Source: Actinospineispora acaciae DSM 45401 (GTDB lineage: Bacteria; Actinomycetota; Actinomycetes; Mycobacteriales; Pseudonocardiaceae). From it: a stretch of DNA of 64,000 nucleotides. A program made the position numbers and the translations under genes. Positions within the stretch are counted from its first letter, which is position 1. Each line of letters begins with the position of its first letter. The stretch spans positions 496,001 to 560,000 of the forward strand of contig NZ_JIAI01000003.1 in NCBI RefSeq assembly GCF_000620785.1, read 5' to 3'. This document shows, piece after piece, positions 1 to 9,097 of the stretch. Below the pieces are notes generated by a model. The model made no database searches, had not been told where the DNA came from, and saw nothing but the letters and a program-made list of their open reading frames with translations.

Positions 1-73
1 AGTGGGGACAACCCTACCCGGCGCTCGGGTCTGCCCCATTCCAACGAGCTGATCACGCCGGGACAATTGGTCG

Positions 74-805
74 ATGACCTCGGCGTCTCCCTGGCGTGAC
101 GGCGACCCGCTCCCCCTTCGTTTCGCGGTGGCGGACGCGGGCTCCGTCGACGGTACGGGCTGCGCCGATGGTGCCGGTTGCCCGGGCGTCCCCGACCCGG
201 GGCAGCGCCGCAAGGAGGCCGGCCAGTGGCTGCGCCGGCGGCGGCTGGAGCGCCAGCTGCACGACGGCGCCTCGCTGCGGATCTCCGCGCTGTCCCTGCG
301 GCTGGGCCTGCTGCGCTACCAGGAGACCGGCGACGAGGCGGCCTGGCAGGACCGGATCGGCGAGCTGCAGGACGAGCTGCACGCCGTGCTCCAGGAACTG
401 CGCGAGGTGGCCAACAAGATCTACCCGCCGCTGCTCGACGAGGCCGGCCTCGGCCCGGCGCTGCGCGAGCTGGCCGGCCAGCGGGGCATCGAGGTCCGGA
501 TCGACGCCGACGGTGACCGGTTCGGCCCGGTCCCGGAGGGTGCGGCGTACTTCGCCGTCGCGGAGTGCCTCGGGCCAGGCTCGGACGGCGCCGGCCCGGT
601 CACCGTCGCCATCCGGCGGGACCGCCGCGAGCTGGTGCTGGCCGTGCGCGGCCTTGACCCCGCGAACGCCGACGTCATGCTGGACCAGGCCGGCCCGCTC
701 GGCGGCACCGTCCACCTCGACACCCGAGACGCCGACGCCGACGCGAACTCCGACACCGACTCCGACGAGACACCCACGATCACGGTGAGGATCCCATGCG
801 AGTAG
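74..805 (+). CDS. NarL-type histidine kinase homologue with degenerate ATPase
   Basis: 243 aa cytoplasmic protein with no membrane segment. Residues about 55-110 form a HisKA_3-like dimerisation/phosphoacceptor helix with the motif ERQLHDGASLRI, where His63 is the expected phosphoacceptor. The C-terminal half has the position of a HATPase domain (YFAVAECLGPG), but the N-box asparagines and the DxGxG box are missing, so ATP binding is doubtful. The tail is a run of Asp/Thr/Ala. It overlaps the response-regulator gene by 10 nt and heads an operon with two further kinase-like genes. I infer that it could be a phosphotransfer partner phosphorylated in trans by the complete kinase downstream. The start is the first in-frame ATG and has no clear ribosome-binding site. 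Confidence 0.75.
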   Translation: MTSASPWRDGDPLPLRFAVADAGSVDGTGCADGAGCPGVPDPGQRRKEAGQWLRRRRLERQLHDGASLRISALSLRLGLLRYQETGDEAAWQDRIGELQDELHAVLQELREVANKIYPPLLDEAGLGPALRELAGQRGIEVRIDADGDRFGPVPEGAAYFAVAECLGPGSDGAGPVTVAIRRDRRELVLAVRGLDPANADVMLDQAGPLGGTVHLDTRDADADANSDTDSDETPTITVRIPCE

Positions 806-1461
806 CACTGGCCGAGGACGGCGCCCTGTTCCGCGAGGGCCTGCTCATGCTGCTGCGGGCGGCCGGGCACGAGGTGGTCGGCTCCGTCGCGGGCGGCGAC
901 GAGCTGGTCGCGCTGCTGGCCACCGAGCAGGCGGACGTGGCGATCCTGGACATCCGGATGCCCCCGGAACCGGACGGCGGGCTGACTACGGCGGAACGGC
1001 TGCGCGCCGCGCACCCGGAGATGGGCCTGCTGTTCCTGTCGCACTACGCCGAGTCGCACTACCTGATGCGCATCCTGGAGATCGGCACCGAGAGCATCGG
1101 CTACCGGCTCAAGGAGAAGGTGGGCAGCGTCGACGTGCTGACCGACACGCTCAGCCGCATCCACGACGGCGAGATCGTCATCGAACCGGTCCTGGCCAAG
1201 CGCCTGGTGGACCGACCTCGAGGGGAGAAGAAGGACGTGGTGGCATCCCTGTCCGAGCGGGAGCTGGACGTGCTGCGGCTGATGGCCGAGGGCCGGTCGA
1301 ACAACGGCATCGCCGCCCAGTTGTTCGTCACCCCCAAGGCGGTGGAGAAGCACATCGCGAACATCTTCGGCAAGCTCGGCCTGCACACCGACACCGCGGA
1401 GCACCACCGCCGGGTGCTCGCCGTGCTCACCTACCTCCGCTCCCAGCGCGCCGAGGTCTAG
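796..1461 (+). CDS. LuxR/NarL-family response regulator
   Basis: 221 aa two-domain regulator. The receiver domain (residues 1-120) shows the acidic pair E7/D8, phosphoacceptor D52 in ILDIRMP, S82 and K106. The LuxR-type helix-turn-helix is at about residues 150-200 (LSERELDVLRLMAEG, then PKAVEKHIANIFGKLGL). It starts inside the 3' end of the preceding kinase-like gene, so translation is probably coupled. It is the only response regulator in an operon with three kinase homologues and is presumably their common output. Target genes cannot be read from the sequence. Confidence 0.93.
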   Translation: MRVALAEDGALFREGLLMLLRAAGHEVVGSVAGGDELVALLATEQADVAILDIRMPPEPDGGLTTAERLRAAHPEMGLLFLSHYAESHYLMRILEIGTESIGYRLKEKVGSVDVLTDTLSRIHDGEIVIEPVLAKRLVDRPRGEKKDVVASLSERELDVLRLMAEGRSNNGIAAQLFVTPKAVEKHIANIFGKLGLHTDTAEHHRRVLAVLTYLRSQRAEV

Positions 1462-1557
1462 GGACGCTTGATATCCAGCTCGCCGCCGGCCTTGGCGTCC
1501 GCGAGCTGGGTGTTTACTGTCCACTGCGAGGGCCGGCGCGCTGGTGGAAGGTGCGCG

Positions 1558-2901
1558 ATGAACAAGACGATCGTGGCGAGGTCCCTGCGGCTGCTGCTGG
1601 TCGCGTGCTTCGTCGCGGCCGTGTTCCCGGTGGTGATCGGCGGCGTCGGGCTGGTGCTGGGGCCGGCCGAGGGCTCGGTGGTGCTGCCGTTCCTGGCGGC
1701 GGCGGTCACGGTGGCCGGGCTGCCCGCGGTGCTCGCCGGGGTGGACCGGCTGGTGCAGCGGCTCGCGCACGACTCCACGACCACCCCGTACTCCGCGCTG
1801 GCCGAGGCGGCGGCGAGGATCCGAGGCGGCTCGCTGGACGAGGCGCTGCCCGGGCTGGCCAGGGTGCTCGGCGAGGGCACCGGGGCGCAGCGCGCCGAGC
1901 TGTGGCTGGCCGTGGGCGAGAAGCTGGTCAGCGCGGCCAGCTGGCCACCGGCCGGTTCGGACCCGAGCGCCGGCCCGCGCACGGTGGACAACCTGGCGGT
2001 GCTGCTGGCCGGGCCGGACGCCGACCACGTGGTCCCGGTGCTGGACGGCCCGGTGCTGCGCGCGGTGCTGGCCATCGGCAAGCCAGGCCGCCCGGTCACC
2101 CCCGCCGACCAGCGCCTGATGCAGGACGTGGCGAACGGCGCCGGGATCCTGCTGCGCGGCGTCGCGCTGAACGCCGAGCTCACCGAGCGGGTGCGCCGCG
2201 CCGACGAGCTGGCCGCCGAGCTCGCCGCCTCCCGCCAGCGGCTCACCCAGGCCCGTGACGTGGAACGGCGGCGGCTGGTCGCCGAGCTGGGCAACGCCAC
2301 CTCCGACCGGCTGGCCACGCTGCGCGCGGACCTCGCGGACGCGGGCGATGCACTCGAGCCCGACCCGGACTCGGAGGCGGCCGGGGAGGCGATCGCGCGC
2401 GCCCGGGTGGCGCTGGACGAGCTGCTGGACAGGTTCCGGGTGATCGCCAGGGGGGTGTACCCGGCGGTGCTGCGCGACCAGGGCCCGTACGGCGCGCTGG
2501 ACGAGGTGGCCACCGACCTGCCCCGGCCGGTCCAGCTCACCGGCCGGCTGCCCGACCGGCTGGCCTGGGAGGTGGAGTCCGGCATCTACTACCTGGCCGC
2601 CTCCGCCATGCGCCAGCTCGCCGGCCGCCCCGCCCGCCACCCGCTGCGGGTGCACCTCGCGCACGCCGACGGCGCGCTGTCCGTCCGGCTGGAGGACCCG
2701 ACCCCGCCGACCTCGCTGGCCGAGCTGCGCGCCTGGCTGGCCGACGACGGCGACCGGCTGGCCGCGCTGGGCGGCGACCTGGAGGTGGTCGAGGACGACG
2801 CGGGCGGCGTGGTGCTGCGGGCCTGGCTGCCCGACCAACTGGAACCGGCGGTCGAGCGGCTCGGCCAGCTCGCCACGGCGCGCTCGATCGGGCCGTCGTG
2901 A
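1558..2901 (+). CDS. Membrane-anchored pseudo-histidine kinase
   Basis: 447 aa. Two hydrophobic segments lie at about residues 10-35 and 42-62, followed by a GAF-like stretch and a coiled HisKA_3-like helix. Where family members read E-R-R-R-I-E-R-D-L-H-D-G, this protein reads ERRRLVAELGNA: the phosphoacceptor His is Gly245. The ATPase-like region (YYLAASAMRQLAG) also lacks the N-box Asn residues. It therefore looks catalytically dead and may act as a sensor or allosteric partner of the next gene product. The start is chosen for GGAAGG six bases upstream of ATG 1558. Its stop overlaps the next start as GTGA. Confidence 0.8.
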   Translation: MNKTIVARSLRLLLVACFVAAVFPVVIGGVGLVLGPAEGSVVLPFLAAAVTVAGLPAVLAGVDRLVQRLAHDSTTTPYSALAEAAARIRGGSLDEALPGLARVLGEGTGAQRAELWLAVGEKLVSAASWPPAGSDPSAGPRTVDNLAVLLAGPDADHVVPVLDGPVLRAVLAIGKPGRPVTPADQRLMQDVANGAGILLRGVALNAELTERVRRADELAAELAASRQRLTQARDVERRRLVAELGNATSDRLATLRADLADAGDALEPDPDSEAAGEAIARARVALDELLDRFRVIARGVYPAVLRDQGPYGALDEVATDLPRPVQLTGRLPDRLAWEVESGIYYLAASAMRQLAGRPARHPLRVHLAHADGALSVRLEDPTPPTSLAELRAWLADDGDRLAALGGDLEVVEDDAGGVVLRAWLPDQLEPAVERLGQLATARSIGPS

Positions 2902-5900
2902 CCACGTACCCGGGGCGCATCGCCTCGACCGGCAACACCCCGACCCGGGTGGCGGCCGTCGCCTACACCGTGCTGCTCGCGGCCTGCGTGGTGGCCTCGG
3001 TCGGCTGGTTGGTCATCGGCGCGGTGGTCGCGGTGGCCACGTACTCGCCGGCGGTGTCCGACGCGCTCGGCCGGCTCGCCGCCGGGGGCAACGGCTGGGC
3101 GCGCGGCGTGCTGGCCGCCGTGCCGGGCAGCGAGCCGCTCGGCCAGGTGCTGCTCGACTACGGCTTCGCAGCGTTGAACCTGGCCATCGCCGGCGCGCTG
3201 CTGTTCCTGGGCATGCGCACCTGGGTCACCCAGCTGCTCGCCGTCGCCATGATCGGCTCGGCCGGGGCGTTCAACCTGCAGGCGCACGCGGCGGCGGTGG
3301 CGATCAAGGCCGCGACCGGCCTGGACGTCGGCGCCGTGCACCAGGTGCTGCTGCACGGCGTGTCCTGCGCCGCGTACGTGGTCGCGCTGCTGCTGTTGCC
3401 GGCCGGCCGCTGGGAGCTCGGGCGCCGGTCGGGTCCGGGCCGGGTGGCGCTGGTCGCCGTGGCGGTCGGCACCCTGGTCGTGGTCGGCATCGGCACCACA
3501 CTGCTGCCGCACACGGTCAGCTGCATCCTGTTCTTCGGGTTCACCGTGCCGCTGGTCGGCCTGGCCGTGCTGCCCCGCCGCATCCGCCAGGGCGCCACCG
3601 CCGAGCTGCGCACCCAGGCCCGGCTGCTGTTCAGCGTGCTGCTCGCCGCGTTCGGCACCTGCGCGGTGCTGGCCGTGCTCACGCTGCTGCTGTGGTACCT
3701 CGACGAGCCCGGCCTGACCATGGTCGACCCGGGCGCGCGCCACGCGGCCGTGGGCGCGGAGGGCGAGGGCGGCCAGCCGACCGCGCTGCTGTTCTGGTTC
3801 TCCCGGCTGACCGCCGCCGGCATCGGCGCCTCGGTACTGGTGGCCATCCGGCGCGGCCGGCTGTGGGCGGCGGAGCGGGTGTTCAGCCGGGGCCTGGCCG
3901 CCATGATGGTGATCGTCCTGGTGGGCGGCGCCTATGTGGTCGCGCACGCGGTCGCCGGCTGGATGCCCGGCTCGTCCACCGGTGCCGGCGCGGTGGTGGC
4001 CGCCGCGCTGGCGACCGGGCTGGCGGCGGTGGCCTTCCTGCCGGTGTACCTGCGGGCCGAGCAGCTGGTGGACCGGCTGCTCTACGGCCAGCGCCCCACC
4101 CCGTACCGGGTGCTCGCCGACGTGGCCGCGCTGTCCCGCACCGCGTCCACCGAGGGCCCGGACCTGGCCGGGCTGGCCGAGGCGATCGGCCGCGGCCTGA
4201 GCGCGCGCTCGTGCCGCCTCACCGTGCTGCGCCCCGGCCTGCGGGAACGCACCTACGCCTGGTCCGACGGCTCGCCCGGTGACGACGACATGGTGGTGCT
4301 GCCGATCCGCCAGGGCACCGAACGGATCGGCGCGATCGCGGTGGACCGGGGCGCGGTGGCCGGCCTGCACAACGAGCGGCGCACCCTGCTCGAGGACGTC
4401 GCGGACAGCCTCGGCGCCGTCCTGCAGGCCAGCCGCCTGGGCATCGAGCTCGAACGCGAGCTGCGCGCCGCCGTCGCGCACGCCGAGGACATCGCCGCGT
4501 CCCGCCGCCAGGCGGTCGCCGAGATGGACAGCGAGCGCCGCATGATCGAGCGCGACCTGCACGACGGCGCCCAGCACCACCTGGTCTCGCTGCGCCTGGC
4601 GCTGGGCCTGGTCGAACACGAGGTGCGCAGCGACCAGTACGACCAGGCCCGCGACCGGCTCACGCAGCTGGCCGACCAGCTCGCCAACACCGAGGCGGTG
4701 CTGGCCCGAACCGCGACCGGCGTCTCCTCCATCGTCCTCACCGAGCGGGGCCTGGCCGCCGCCCTCACCTCCACCCTGGCCGCCGACGCCGCCGGCCCGG
4801 AAGCCGCCGTCGCCGTCGAGTTCGCCGACGCCGTCGCCGACGCCCGCTACGGCCCGGACATCGAGTCCGCCGTCTACTTCTGCTGCCTGGAGTCCGTCAA
4901 CAACGCCCGCAAGCACGCCCCCGGCGCCGAGATCAAGGTCCGCCTGGAGTCCGCCGACGGCACCCTCCGCTTCACCGTCCGCGACGAAGGCCCCGGCTTC
5001 GACCCGTCCACGACCACCGGCTCCCCCGGCCGAGGCATGCGCAACGTGGTCGCCCGAATCATCGCCGTCGGCGGCGAGATCACCGTCGACTCCGCCCCCG
5101 GCGCCGGCACCACCATCCACGGCCACGTCCCCCTACCCCCCGCCGCACCCCACCCGGCCCAACTCGCCACCCCACCCGAGCCGCCCCCACCGCTCCCACC
5201 GGCCGAAACCACTCACGCCGACCGCCCCGCCACCACCACACCCGGTTCCGCGGAACCGCCTATCCCAGCCCAACCCGGCCCCACGGGACCACCTATCCCA
5301 GCGCGGCCCGATCCCGCGGAACCGCCCATCTCAGCCCAACCCGGTTCCGCGGAACGGCCTATCCCAGCCCAACCCGGTTCCGCGGAACCGCTTGAGCCCG
5401 CCACGCCAGCTCCCGTGACCGCAAGCCCGCCCCAGCCGCCACCCGCACCAACCGAGCCCCAGCCCACCACGGCCGGCACCCCAACGCCGTCCGCGCCCGA
5501 CCCACCCACGTCACCGAGCCCACGGCCCGCGCCACCCCCACCCTCCGTGGCGACCCCGTCCGCCGACCCGACCCCAAGTCCCCCGCCGGTGCCGGCCACC
5601 TCAGCGACGACACCAACCGCACCGGACCTGGCCACGAACGGCGACCGGTCACTGCTCGGCCAGGCTCGCGCGCTGGTCCGCGCCGCCATCGAGATCTATC
5701 CGGACGCACCCGAACGCGACCGCCTCGACGAGCTGGCCGAGCGCCTGGGCCAACCGCTGCGGGTGGCCGTGCTCGGCCCGGCGGGCGCCGGCGGGACCAC
5801 GCTGGCCCGGGCGCTGCACTCACTGCCCGACGCCCCCAGCCTGGAACTGCTCGACGGCGATGACGTCCAGGACCCCGACGCTCCGCCGCCGCACGCCGTA

Positions 5901-6782
5901 CTCCTGCTCCTGCCCGAAGGATCCGAAGGCTCCGACGTGTCCCCCGCGTGCCCGGACGCGCCGGCGATCGGCCTGCTCACCCGCGCGGACGAGTGCGGCG
6001 GATCATGCCCGGACGCCTTGAAGCTCGCCGCCGGCCAGGCGGAGGAGCTCGGCGCCGACCCGGAGCTGGCCCGCCGCTGCCAGACGGTGATCCCGGTGGC
6101 GGCGCTGCTGGCGACCGGCGGGGCCGCGCTCACACCCGACGAGTTCGACACGATCCGCACCCTGAGCCGATGCCCGGCCGCCGACCTCGACGACCGGATC
6201 CCGCCCGAGCTGCTCGGCAGGCTGGGCCGGTTCGGCGCCCGCGCGGCCGTCGAGCTCGTGCGGGAGGCGACCGCGTCCACACCGTCCAGGCTGGCCGAGG
6301 AGCTGACCCGGCTCAGCGGCGTGGCCCAGCTGCGCGACATGCTGACCTGGCGGTTCGCCCGCCCCGCCGACGCGGCCACGGTACGGGCCACGCTCCGCTC
6401 GTTGGACGAGCTGATCGGCGCCTCGCCCCGGGAAGGCCGGCGCGCCCATGAGCTGCTCTACCAGCTCGACCGCCTTCGCTCCGGCGCCCACGAGCTGGTC
6501 GAGACCGACCTCGCCGATGCGCTGCGGGCCGGCTCGCTGCGGCTGTCCGAGGTGGACCAACGGCTGGCCGAGCGACTGCTCGGTGCCGGCGGCGTGGCAC
6601 CGACCGCCAGGTTGGGGCTGGCCGGTGGCGCCGCCCCGGACGCGATCGCGACGGCGGCCCGCGACCAGCTGGCCTACTGGCAGCGGCTGGCCTCACACCC
6701 GGCGAGCACGACCGCGATCCGCGACGCCGCCGAGGTGCTGGCCAGGACCTGCGAGGAGCTGCTGGCCAGCACGTCGAGCTGA
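2898..6782 (+). CDS. Sensor histidine kinase fused to a dynamin-like GTPase domain
   Basis: 1294 aa, GTG start overlapping the previous stop by 4 nt. Residues about 15-390 hold many membrane segments, followed by a GAF-like region. The kinase core is intact: HisKA_3 motif IERDLHDGAQHHL with H555, N-box ESVNNARKHA (N668/N669), and G-box DEGPGFD at 696-702. Residues about 748-914 are a Pro-rich linker carrying repeats of PAQPGSAEPP. The last 380 residues resemble actinobacterial dynamin-like GTPases. They have a P-loop position reading GPAGAGGTT (960-968, with Gly where Lys is expected), a G4-like LLTRAD (1026-1031), VIPVAALLATGG, then a helical region. I infer kinase output coupled to a probably nucleotide-defective GTPase. 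The fusion is uninterrupted in one frame. Confidence 0.85.
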   Translation: MTTYPGRIASTGNTPTRVAAVAYTVLLAACVVASVGWLVIGAVVAVATYSPAVSDALGRLAAGGNGWARGVLAAVPGSEPLGQVLLDYGFAALNLAIAGALLFLGMRTWVTQLLAVAMIGSAGAFNLQAHAAAVAIKAATGLDVGAVHQVLLHGVSCAAYVVALLLLPAGRWELGRRSGPGRVALVAVAVGTLVVVGIGTTLLPHTVSCILFFGFTVPLVGLAVLPRRIRQGATAELRTQARLLFSVLLAAFGTCAVLAVLTLLLWYLDEPGLTMVDPGARHAAVGAEGEGGQPTALLFWFSRLTAAGIGASVLVAIRRGRLWAAERVFSRGLAAMMVIVLVGGAYVVAHAVAGWMPGSSTGAGAVVAAALATGLAAVAFLPVYLRAEQLVDRLLYGQRPTPYRVLADVAALSRTASTEGPDLAGLAEAIGRGLSARSCRLTVLRPGLRERTYAWSDGSPGDDDMVVLPIRQGTERIGAIAVDRGAVAGLHNERRTLLEDVADSLGAVLQASRLGIELERELRAAVAHAEDIAASRRQAVAEMDSERRMIERDLHDGAQHHLVSLRLALGLVEHEVRSDQYDQARDRLTQLADQLANTEAVLARTATGVSSIVLTERGLAAALTSTLAADAAGPEAAVAVEFADAVADARYGPDIESAVYFCCLESVNNARKHAPGAEIKVRLESADGTLRFTVRDEGPGFDPSTTTGSPGRGMRNVVARIIAVGGEITVDSAPGAGTTIHGHVPLPPAAPHPAQLATPPEPPPPLPPAETTHADRPATTTPGSAEPPIPAQPGPTGPPIPARPDPAEPPISAQPGSAERPIPAQPGSAEPLEPATPAPVTASPPQPPPAPTEPQPTTAGTPTPSAPDPPTSPSPRPAPPPPSVATPSADPTPSPPPVPATSATTPTAPDLATNGDRSLLGQARALVRAAIEIYPDAPERDRLDELAERLGQPLRVAVLGPAGAGGTTLARALHSLPDAPSLELLDGDDVQDPDAPPPHAVLLLLPEGSEGSDVSPACPDAPAIGLLTRADECGGSCPDALKLAAGQAEELGADPELARRCQTVIPVAALLATGGAALTPDEFDTIRTLSRCPAADLDDRIPPELLGRLGRFGARAAVELVREATASTPSRLAEELTRLSGVAQLRDMLTWRFARPADAATVRATLRSLDELIGASPREGRRAHELLYQLDRLRSGAHELVETDLADALRAGSLRLSEVDQRLAERLLGAGGVAPTARLGLAGGAAPDAIATAARDQLAYWQRLASHPASTTAIRDAAEVLARTCEELLASTSS
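5244..5389. repeat. Three copies of the dispersed palindrome inside a coding linker
   Basis: GGTTCCGCGGAACC is exact at 5244-5257 and 5376-5389, with a one-base variant at 5343-5356. All three lie in frame in the Pro-rich linker of the kinase-GTPase fusion and read as GSAEP or GSAER. Confidence 0.9.
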
Positions 6783-6800
6783 CCGCCCGTACCCAGCACG

Positions 6801-6831
6801 AACGGCCGGGACCACCTCGGCCCCGGCCGTT
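6801..6831. terminator. Bidirectional hairpin terminator
   Basis: A perfect 10-bp stem (6801-6810 with 6822-6831, AACGGCCGGG/CCCGGCCGTT) with an 11-nt loop lies between the convergent ends of the kinase-GTPase gene and the DUF6777 gene. There is no long T tract, as is common in GC-rich actinomycetes. Confidence 0.75.
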
Positions 6832-6844
6832 CGTTCACCCCCGG

Positions 6845-8401
6845 TCACCCCCCAGAGCCCGAACCCCCCGAGCGCGAGCCACCGGAACCAGAGGACCCAC
6901 CGGAACCGGAGCCACCGGAGTTGGACGAGTGACCGGAGCCCGACCCACCCTGGCCCGAGCCGCCCGACGGCTCCTTGACCACGACCGAGCCCTGCCCGGC
7001 GGGCACCGGCGCCGTTCGCGGCGGCAGCGTCCCGACGTTGCCCGAGGGCTGCTTCTTGCCGTTGTCCGGCTGACCGGGGTTCTGCTGACCCGGGTTCGGC
7101 TGGCCCGTGCCCTGCTGACCAGGGTTCGACTGCCCGGGGTTCGGCTGGCCCGGGTTCGACTGACCCGGCTTGGGCTGCTCCTTAGTGTTCCCCGGGTCGG
7201 TGCCCTTACCCGACTCGGCAGGCTTGGGCTTGCCGTCGATGCCGGTGTTCGACGGCAGGCACTTGTCCGTGCCAGGCCCCTGATAGTCGGGGCACGCCTG
7301 CCGCTGCGGCTTGCCGTCGAGTCCCGTGTCCGACGGCAGGCATTGGTCGGTACCCGGCCCCTTGTAGTCGGGGCAGACATGCTGGCCCGGCTTGCCCGTA
7401 CCCGACGTCCCCGAGGCCGGCGTCCCCGATCCCGGTGTCCCCGAGGCCGGCGTCCCCGTCCCAGGCTTGCCCGTGTCCGACGTTCCCGAGTCCGGCTTCC
7501 CCTGGTCAGGCTTCTCCGTGTCCGGCTTGCCGTGGCCCGGCTTGTCCGAGTCCGGGTGGTGGTCGCCCTTGCCCCAGGTGTGGTCCCAGTCGTGGTCGTG
7601 ATGCCTCTGCGGCCAGTAGTCCTTGCGCGGGCAGTGGATCGGCCGGTTGTAGTAGATGTTGATGAACGTGTAGTCCTTGATCACGATGGTGGTCGGGCGG
7701 ATGTAGGTCACCGACGCGGGCTGGAACGTCTTCCACGCCGGCCCGTCGTAGCCCACCTGCTGCACGCCGCTGGGCGCGGTCAGCGGGTTGCCGCTGTAGC
7801 ACTTGACGGTCGGCTCGCCGTAGTTGTCCACGAACACCGCCGTGCCGGCCTGCAGCACCGCCGGGTACGGGGAGTAGGTGCCGTTGGCATAGCCGTGGCT
7901 GGTGACCGCCGTGTCCGAGCGCAGCACCACAGGCGTCAGCGTGTTGACGAAGCCGGGGATGTCGCCCGCCTGGATGCCCAGCGCGCCGGCCCACGCGGCG
8001 GCCCGCTGCGGGTCGGCCTGCAGGTTGGCCAGCAGGGCCTTGCCGTCACAGCTGGTCTGGTTGCCGTTGTCGCCGAACAGGCCGGGGGTGTCGCCGGCGA
8101 ACTGGCCCGAGGTGTTCGGCGGCGTCTCGACGTTCGGCTGGTCCTTGCCGACCGGCGCCATGAACGGGTTCTCCCCGGTGGACGCCGTCGGCTCGAGCTT
8201 CACCGCGGCGGCGGCCGGCTTCGGCGGCGGCGCGGCGGCGGACTTGGTCGGGCTGGAGATCGGGCCGGCCAACAGCGCGCCGATGCCGACCAGGACGGCG
8301 AACGCCGCGAGGAGCACGACGATCGTGGTGCGTACCGAGATTCCCGGACCTCCGGACGAGCGGCCGGGGCCCTGCGGCGAGGTGTTGGGGTCCTGACTCA
8401 T
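6845..8401 (-). CDS. DUF6777-type membrane-anchored surface protein with low-complexity tail
   Basis: 518 aa. The start is placed at the Met of MSQDPN; a longer frame exists. One membrane segment lies near residues 25-45 (TTIVVLLAAFAVLVGIGALLAG). The folded part (about 70-250) matches my memory of DUF6777, with NPFMAPVGKDQP, AAAWAGALGIQ, TPVVLRSDTAVTSHGY and VLQAGTAVFVDNYGEPTVKCYSGNPLT. After it come an Asp/His-rich stretch, KPG/TGTP repeats, two copies of a Cys-bearing unit (CPDYxGPGTDxCLPS-TG-DGKP), PNPGQ repeats, and a Gly/Ser-only C-terminus. The protein is probably displayed outside the membrane. No catalytic motif is visible and its function is unknown. Confidence 0.8.
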   Translation of the reverse strand: MSQDPNTSPQGPGRSSGGPGISVRTTIVVLLAAFAVLVGIGALLAGPISSPTKSAAAPPPKPAAAAVKLEPTASTGENPFMAPVGKDQPNVETPPNTSGQFAGDTPGLFGDNGNQTSCDGKALLANLQADPQRAAAWAGALGIQAGDIPGFVNTLTPVVLRSDTAVTSHGYANGTYSPYPAVLQAGTAVFVDNYGEPTVKCYSGNPLTAPSGVQQVGYDGPAWKTFQPASVTYIRPTTIVIKDYTFINIYYNRPIHCPRKDYWPQRHHDHDWDHTWGKGDHHPDSDKPGHGKPDTEKPDQGKPDSGTSDTGKPGTGTPASGTPGSGTPASGTSGTGKPGQHVCPDYKGPGTDQCLPSDTGLDGKPQRQACPDYQGPGTDKCLPSNTGIDGKPKPAESGKGTDPGNTKEQPKPGQSNPGQPNPGQSNPGQQGTGQPNPGQQNPGQPDNGKKQPSGNVGTLPPRTAPVPAGQGSVVVKEPSGGSGQGGSGSGHSSNSGGSGSGGSSGSGGSRSGGSGSGG

Positions 8402-8536
8402 CGGACGGCTCCTTGTCGGGTGTGCGCTTGGCCAACACACACCGTGACATCGAGCCGTCCGTCACTCGATGGTGTGACCCCCTGAGCGCCCGGAGTGGAC
8501 CCCCCAAACGCAGGTAGGGTTCTCCCCCGCCTGCTA

Positions 8537-9022
8537 TCACACCGCGCGGCGGAGCCGTCCCTGCTCCACGCCCGCGGCGTTCACCAGCACCAACTCCTTG
8601 CCTTGGAAGGCCGCCCTGGCCGCGTTGGACATCCAGCCGCCGACCGGCTCACCGTCGCAGGCCATCATCGTCGATGGACCGGCCGTGGCGCGCAGGCCAC
8701 CGTCGGCGGCCAGCGTCCAACCGCCGGCCTGCCCGTTGCACCCGTCCGACCCGCTCCACCGTCCGTCGGCGCCGAACTCGATGAACGGCGGCCGAGGCCC
8801 ATGCGCCCCCGCCCCGCTCACCGGCACCCACCTGCCCAGCAGCCCCTGCCGGTCGGCCGGCACCAACGGGGGCGGCACCGGCCGGGCGGTGGCGGGCCGG
8901 CCCCCGGTGTCGGACCGGCTCGCCGGCTCATCGGCCCGCGCGCGCTCGCCGCCGCTCCCGGCCACCACCATCAACGCGGTCAACACCGCGACCGCCAGCA
9001 CACCCCATACCCGGCCGACCAC
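8537..9022 (-). CDS. Secreted META/HslJ-like small protein
   Basis: 161 aa with an N-terminal export signal (MVGRVWGVLAVAVLTALMVV) and no lipobox Cys. The mature part carries GRWVPVSG, PPFIEFGADGRWSGSDGCNG, GWTLAADGGL and TMMACDGE, a pattern typical of META-domain proteins (heat-shock HslJ-like). Such domains are small beta folds of uncertain role. A second copy with the same motif order and a lipobox lies at 10961-11488, so the two are paralogues about 2 kb apart on the same strand. The 135-bp gap upstream separates it from the DUF6777 gene. Confidence 0.75.
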   Translation of the reverse strand: MVGRVWGVLAVAVLTALMVVAGSGGERARADEPASRSDTGGRPATARPVPPPLVPADRQGLLGRWVPVSGAGAHGPRPPFIEFGADGRWSGSDGCNGQAGGWTLAADGGLRATAGPSTMMACDGEPVGGWMSNAARAAFQGKELVLVNAAGVEQGRLRRAV

Positions 9023-9097
9023 CGTCGCGCTCCTCTCGTCCGTCTACAGATATGGACGGAGCGCGACGCCGATCGGTTGCATCCGATTCCGGCCGGA

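Noticed and set aside
421..2838. Very long minus-strand open frame opposite the first kinase genes
   Set aside because: It is a GC-rich antisense shadow. The translation is Gln/His/Gly/Arg-rich with no domain, while the plus strand has clear kinase and regulator motifs. The same applies to 2589-5126 on the minus strand.
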